A stretch of 64,000 bases of DNA from JALQTD01 sp965656785 (GTDB taxonomy: Bacteria; Bacteroidota; Bacteroidia; Flavobacteriales_D; Sanyastnellaceae): NCBI GenBank assembly GCA_965656785.1, contig CBFHLY010000008.1, forward strand, positions 1 through 64,000, read 5' to 3'. The stretch's first letter is position 1, and each line of letters starts with the position of its first letter. The notes under the pieces are model-generated. The model did no database searches and was not told the DNA's origin. It saw nothing but the letters and a program-made list of their open reading frames with translations. Shown one piece after another: positions 62,307-64,000 of the stretch. A program made the translations under genes and the position numbers.

Positions 62307-63809
62307 TTAGGCCTTGGCCTCAGCCAACATCTTTTCGCCGTCTGCGATGACTTCCTCGATGGTCCCCTTCAAGTTGAAGGCCGCCTCCGGCAAGTGATCG
62401 AGCTGACCGCTGAGGATCATCTTGAAGCCCTTGATCGTGTCTTCGATGCTCACGAGGACCCCGGGGATGCCTGTGAACTGCTCAGCCACGTGGAACGGCT
62501 GGGACAAGAAGCGGGAAATCCGACGGGCGCGGGATACGGTTTGCTTGTCCTCCTCGCTCAATTCGTCCATCCCGAGGATGGCGATGATGTCTTGCAATTC
62601 CTTGTAGCGCTGGAGGGTTTCCTTCACGTCCTCGGCACACTTGTAGTGCTCCTCACCCACGATTTCCGGGGTCAAAATCCGCGACGTTGAGTCGAGCGGG
62701 TCCACAGCGGGGTAAATGCCGAGGGAAGCAATCTTCCGGCTCAATACCGTCGTCGCATCCAAGTGGGCGAAGGTCGTGGCCGGAGCCGGGTCCGTCAAGT
62801 CATCGGCAGGGACGTAGACCGCCTGGACCGAGGTGATGGAACCGCGCTTCGTTGACGTGATGCGCTCCTGCATCGCACCCATTTCGGTTGCGAGCGTCGG
62901 CTGGTAACCCACCGCAGAAGGCATCCGACCCAAGAGGGCTGACACTTCTGAACCCGCTTGGGTAAAGCGGAAGATGTTGTCGATGAAGAACAGGATGTCG
63001 CGGCCTCCCGACTGCTCATCGCCGTCGCGGAAATACTCGGCGACCGTCAATCCAGACAAGGCCACGCGGGCACGGGCTCCGGGAGGCTCGTTCATTTGGC
63101 CGAACACGAGGGTCGCCTGACTCTTCGCCAATTCCTTCTTGTCCACCTTCGAGAGGTCCCATCCGCCGGCTTCCATGCTCTCCTCGAACGCCTTTCCATA
63201 CTTGATGACGCCCGACTCGATCATCTCACGCAACAAGTCGTTTCCTTCACGGGTGCGCTCACCGACACCGGCAAACACCGAGATGCCCTCGTATCCCTTG
63301 GCGATGTTGTTGATGAGCTCCATGATCAAGACCGTCTTGCCCACACCGGCACCGCCGAACAATCCGATCTTTCCACCCTTCGCGTAAGGCTCGATCAAGT
63401 CGATGACCTTGATGCCCGTGAACAGGACATCGGTGGAGGTGGAGAGGTCCTCGAAGCGTGGAGCTTCTTGGTGGATGGCGCGGCCTCCTTCCTTGTTGGC
63501 CTCGCCGATCCCGTCAATGGCCGTGCCGACCACGTTGAACAGGCGGCCCTTGATTTGGTCGCCCACGGGCATCGTGATGCCTTGGCCCATGGCCGTGACT
63601 TTCATGCCCCGGCTCAAGCCTTCAGTGGCATCCATTGAAATGGCACGCACGGTATCGTCCCCGACGTGTTTTTGGGTTTCCAACACCACTTTCGTGCCGT
63701 TGTTGTCAATTTCCATAGCGTCCAGGATCTCTGGAAGCGCAACACCTGCGGGAAAAGTCACGTCCACAACTGGACCGATGACCTGGGAAATGATGCCTTG
63801 AGAAGCCAT
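62307..63809 (-). CDS. atpD: ATP synthase F1 beta subunit
   Basis: Catalytic subunit of the F1Fo ATP synthase. 500 residues from ATG 63809 (MASQGIISQVIGPVVDVTF). The P-loop GGAGVGKTV lies near 161-169, followed by GVGERTREGNDL, Walker B ILFFIDNIFRFTQAGSEVSALLGRMPSAVGYQPTLATEMG, and SRKIASLGIYPAVDPLDSTSR near 350-370. atpD-atpC form a two-gene unit; the rest of the ATP synthase is not here, as is usual in Bacteroidota, where atpDC is often separate. It has a strong promoter that overlaps that of the divergent ribF. Confidence 0.98.
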   Translation of the reverse strand: MASQGIISQVIGPVVDVTFPAGVALPEILDAMEIDNNGTKVVLETQKHVGDDTVRAISMDATEGLSRGMKVTAMGQGITMPVGDQIKGRLFNVVGTAIDGIGEANKEGGRAIHQEAPRFEDLSTSTDVLFTGIKVIDLIEPYAKGGKIGLFGGAGVGKTVLIMELINNIAKGYEGISVFAGVGERTREGNDLLREMIESGVIKYGKAFEESMEAGGWDLSKVDKKELAKSQATLVFGQMNEPPGARARVALSGLTVAEYFRDGDEQSGGRDILFFIDNIFRFTQAGSEVSALLGRMPSAVGYQPTLATEMGAMQERITSTKRGSITSVQAVYVPADDLTDPAPATTFAHLDATTVLSRKIASLGIYPAVDPLDSTSRILTPEIVGEEHYKCAEDVKETLQRYKELQDIIAILGMDELSEEDKQTVSRARRISRFLSQPFHVAEQFTGIPGVLVSIEDTIKGFKMILSGQLDHLPEAAFNLKGTIEEVIADGEKMLAEAKA

Positions 63810-63840
63810 GAGGGAAGGATGTTCCGTGAAAAATTCGCTG

Positions 63841-63872
63841 CAAAAGTACATGGTATTGTGGTTTGTTCGCAA
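63841..63872 (-). promoter_or_regulatory. atpD promoter: TTG-21 bp-TACTTTTG
   Basis: On the minus strand, TTG (complement of 63870-63872), a 21-bp spacer and TACTTTTG (complement of 63841-63848), exact in both halves. The leader to ATG 63809 is about 25-30 nt. The -33 element lies inside the divergent ribF promoter. Confidence 0.7.
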
Positions 63873-63882
63873 CCTAACTTTG
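63856..63882 (+). promoter_or_regulatory. ribF promoter: TTG-16 bp-TAACTTTG, 5 nt before the start
   Basis: TTG at 63856-63858 and an exact TAnnTTTG at 63875-63882. The box ends five bases before GTG 63888, predicting a leaderless mRNA. The 16-bp spacer is shorter than in rpmH and atpD. Confidence 0.5.
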
Positions 63883-63887
63883 TCGAT

Positions 63888-64000
63888 GTGAACATTCACC
63901 AAAACGCGCTCACGTTTCAAGCAGAAAAACCGGTGGTTTTGACCATCGGTACCTTCGACGGCGTGCACGCGGGACACCGGTCTGTTTTGCGGCGCTTGCA
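63888..64000 (+). CDS. ribF: Bifunctional riboflavin kinase/FAD synthetase, 3'-partial
   Basis: First 37 codons only, cut by the window end. From the GTG at 63888 the frame reads VNIHQNALTFQAEKPVV and then LTIGTFDGVHAGHRSVLRRL. The TIGTFDGVHxGH motif is the nucleotidyltransferase signature of RibF, which converts riboflavin to FMN and FAD. The ATG at 63886 is immediately followed by a stop in its own frame, so GTG is the start. Divergent from atpD across a 78-bp gap. Confidence 0.85.
   Translation, partial: MNIHQNALTFQAEKPVVLTIGTFDGVHAGHRSVLRRL

Noticed and set aside
1..64000. Search for tRNA, rRNA, IS elements, prophage, toxin-antitoxin or defence genes
   Set aside because: No tRNA-like cloverleaf, transposase, integrase, phage structural or defence motif was recognised by eye; nearly all DNA is explained by the listed genes.

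Overview
This window looks like chromosomal DNA from a GC-rich member of the Bacteroidota, most likely Flavobacteriales. The evidence is a giant PKD-repeat protein with a gliding-motility/type IX secretion (T9SS) C-terminal domain next to a PorP/SprF-family barrel, a TonB receptor paired with a DUF4249 lipoprotein, a split atpDC pair with a short epsilon subunit, an oxidase cluster with two subunit III genes, and promoters of the TTG-(about 19-21)-TAnnTTTG type instead of E. coli sigma70 boxes. I see no rRNA, tRNA, IS element, prophage or CRISPR array. Coding density is very high: no gene-free stretch exceeds 300 bp, and the longest gaps (about 190 bp and 176 bp) flank rpmH.

Layout. 1-2.7 kb: the end of a WecA/MraY-type lipid-linked sugar transferase and a Wzi-like barrel. 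2.7-7.9 kb: heme O synthase, oxidase subunits III, III and IV, a double-domain SCO protein, a DUF420 (CtaM-like) protein and a small CxxC membrane protein. 7.9-12.4 kb: an OmpA-like protein, TolC plus an HlyD/MacA adaptor, tsaB and a Rieske-like protein that has lost most ligands. 12.5-14.5 kb: ahcY and a phosphopantetheinyl transferase. 14.6-22.3 kb (minus): penicillin-binding protein 1C and bacterial alpha-2-macroglobulin, overlapping. 22.5-27.0 kb: rpmH, an MsbA-type ABC exporter, gmd and two unknown genes. 27.0-32.6 kb (minus): an HlyD-RND-TolC efflux operon. 32.7-40.0 kb (minus): DUF4249, a TonB receptor and a 1370-residue predicted T9SS cargo. 40.1-45.9 kb: an AddA/RecB-like helicase-nuclease, then an MbnP-MbnH-YkgJ set. 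46.0-52.9 kb: the PKD giant and PorP/SprF. 52.9-59.1 kb: murB with an N-terminal extension, a TPR protein, an AddB-like nuclease and a polysaccharide flippase. 59.1-64.0 kb: DUF2147, BrkB, nadC, rlmH, atpC, atpD and the start of ribF.

The genes are mostly housekeeping and envelope functions: respiratory assembly, energy conversion, peptidoglycan, surface polysaccharide, drug/solute efflux, type IX secretion and double-strand break repair. I found no obvious defence island or mobile system.

The most interesting signals are regulatory and architectural. Nine genes carry a -7-like box exactly 4-5 nt before the start codon, which predicts leaderless mRNAs. A perfect 12-bp terminator-like hairpin lies inside the first codons of the SCO gene. 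That SCO protein has two SCO-like halves, only one with copper ligands. The RND efflux promoter has two tandem 9-bp repeats in its spacer. MurB carries an extra N-terminal domain.
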